From contig JASHTC010000230.1 of assembly GCA_030040755.1 (NCBI GenBank), forward strand, positions 1 to 14,941: a stretch of DNA of 14,941 nucleotides, read 5' to 3'. Each line of letters begins with the position of its first letter. The first letter of the stretch is position 1. Shown here piece by piece: positions 14,379 to 14,941 of this stretch. A program made the position numbers and the translations under genes. A model generated the notes under the pieces. That model saw only the letters and a program-made list of their open reading frames with translations. It was not told the DNA's origin and searched no databases. Source of the DNA: Thermoplasmata archaeon (GTDB taxonomy: Archaea; Thermoplasmatota; Thermoplasmata; Lutacidiplasmatales; UBA184).

Positions 14379-14941
14379 AAACTCCCGAGAGCACCTCCGA
14401 GGCGGAGGGTTACCGAAGGATTGCGACGCAATTGACCGAGCAGCTGGAGCTCGACCTGCCCCCCGTTCAGGTCTCGTATCTCAACGACCGACCCGCCGGG
14501 GTGGCGGAGCATCCGGGCGGGGTCCCCTCGGTCTGCACCTTTTTCGCCTACGGCACCCGGTCCCCGTTCTTCGCCGGTCTCCCGAAGCACGAGGACTGCG
14601 AGATCGGGGCCTTCGTGCTCGGAATCCCTCCCCAGGGACCCGCGGGCGAGCGCCTCATGTCCACGATCGGGGACATGCAGAAGGTGGGGTACTTGAATCC
14701 GGGCGAGGAGGCGCACGTACCCCACAACGCGACCGCGCCGAAGTACGTCGCCTACGGGCCGCTCGGCAGCCTACCGTTCGCGCCGACCGGAGTGCTCCTG
14801 TTCGCCAATCCCCGGGGCGCCATGCTCGCGACCGAGGCGGCCGGGTTGGGTCCCGACACCTGGGCGATGCCCGTGAACGGACGGCCGATGTGTGCGATCA
14901 TGCCCATTCTCAACCAGGGAGCCCCGACCGCCATGTCGCTG
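14375..14941 (+). CDS. DUF169 family protein (3' end outside window)
   Basis: The 189 codons visible begin at the ATG that overlaps the HEAT gene stop, and the frame is still open at the window edge. The sequence fits the DUF169 pattern as I know it. It has LDLPPVQVSYLNDRPAGV near residues 26-43, PSVCTFF near 51-57 and KHEDCEIGAFVLGIP near 71-85. Later come GYLNPGEEAHVPH near 105-117, YVAYGPLGSLPFAP near 124-137 and NGRPMCAIMPILNQG near 168-182. Cys54, Cys75 and Cys173 occupy the positions of the family's conserved cysteines. No biochemical role is established for the family to my knowledge; conserved cysteines suggest metal or redox chemistry, which is inference. The full protein is probably 230-270 residues. 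Overlap with the HEAT gene suggests the two products act together. Confidence 0.8.
   Translation, partial: MKTPESTSEAEGYRRIATQLTEQLELDLPPVQVSYLNDRPAGVAEHPGGVPSVCTFFAYGTRSPFFAGLPKHEDCEIGAFVLGIPPQGPAGERLMSTIGDMQKVGYLNPGEEAHVPHNATAPKYVAYGPLGSLPFAPTGVLLFANPRGAMLATEAAGLGPDTWAMPVNGRPMCAIMPILNQGAPTAMSL

Noticed and set aside
14240..14725. Minus-strand frame opposite the DUF169 gene
   Set aside because: The plus strand encodes the DUF169 motifs in continuous frame to the window edge, and the minus frame has no recognisable domain.

Overview
The window is very GC-rich. Genes are packed with 4-base stop/start overlaps and start mostly at ATG or GTG, and short AT-rich islands lie about 24-38 bases upstream of starts, as expected for archaeal TATA promoters with leaderless or short-leader mRNAs. 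The first protein joins YVTN-type beta-propeller repeats to a domain containing FTESGLPSG, a combination I associate with Thermoplasmata-like archaea. I infer a high-GC archaeon, probably Thermoplasmatota, with moderate confidence. There are no rRNA genes, convincing tRNA genes, transposases or CRISPR repeats.

Layout. Positions 1-1496 (+) hold the 3' part of a membrane-anchored surface beta-propeller protein. Next come a two-domain GNAT acetyltransferase (1657-2625, +) and a translationally coupled ABC-2 ATPase/permease pair (2716-4394, +). A convergent junction with an inverted repeat leads to minus-strand genes: a RimJ/RimL-like acetyltransferase (4466-4951) and a small VOC/glyoxalase-fold protein (5066-5518), with a strong hairpin between them. 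An AT-poor gap (5519-5843) follows. Then comes a minus-strand ABC quartet in the order ATPase-permease-ATPase-permease (9299 down to 5844). Its four genes all overlap by 4 bases, and its likely promoter has the TATA-like core inside a perfect palindrome. Beyond it lie a short beta-propeller C-terminal remnant (9420-9541), a third GNAT (9542-10087), a 446-base gap, a large M28 zinc aminopeptidase (10534-12123) and a dicluster ferredoxin (12375-12653), all minus strand. A divergent plus-strand pair closes the window: a HEAT-repeat protein (12915-14378) coupled by ATGA to the start of a DUF169 protein (14375 to the edge).

How the genes may work together. The two ABC loci are classic two-component exporters or membrane-remodelling systems, with no substrate visible. 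The quartet looks like a tandem duplication of an ATPase/permease pair under one regulated promoter. The HEAT/DUF169 pair is a coupled unit of unknown role. The rest is mixed housekeeping and accessory metabolism. The most distinctive signals are the apparent CTG start of the M28 peptidase (Shine-Dalgarno match 9 bases upstream, no ATG/GTG/TTG available), the palindrome over the quartet promoter, and the HEAT-DUF169 coupling.
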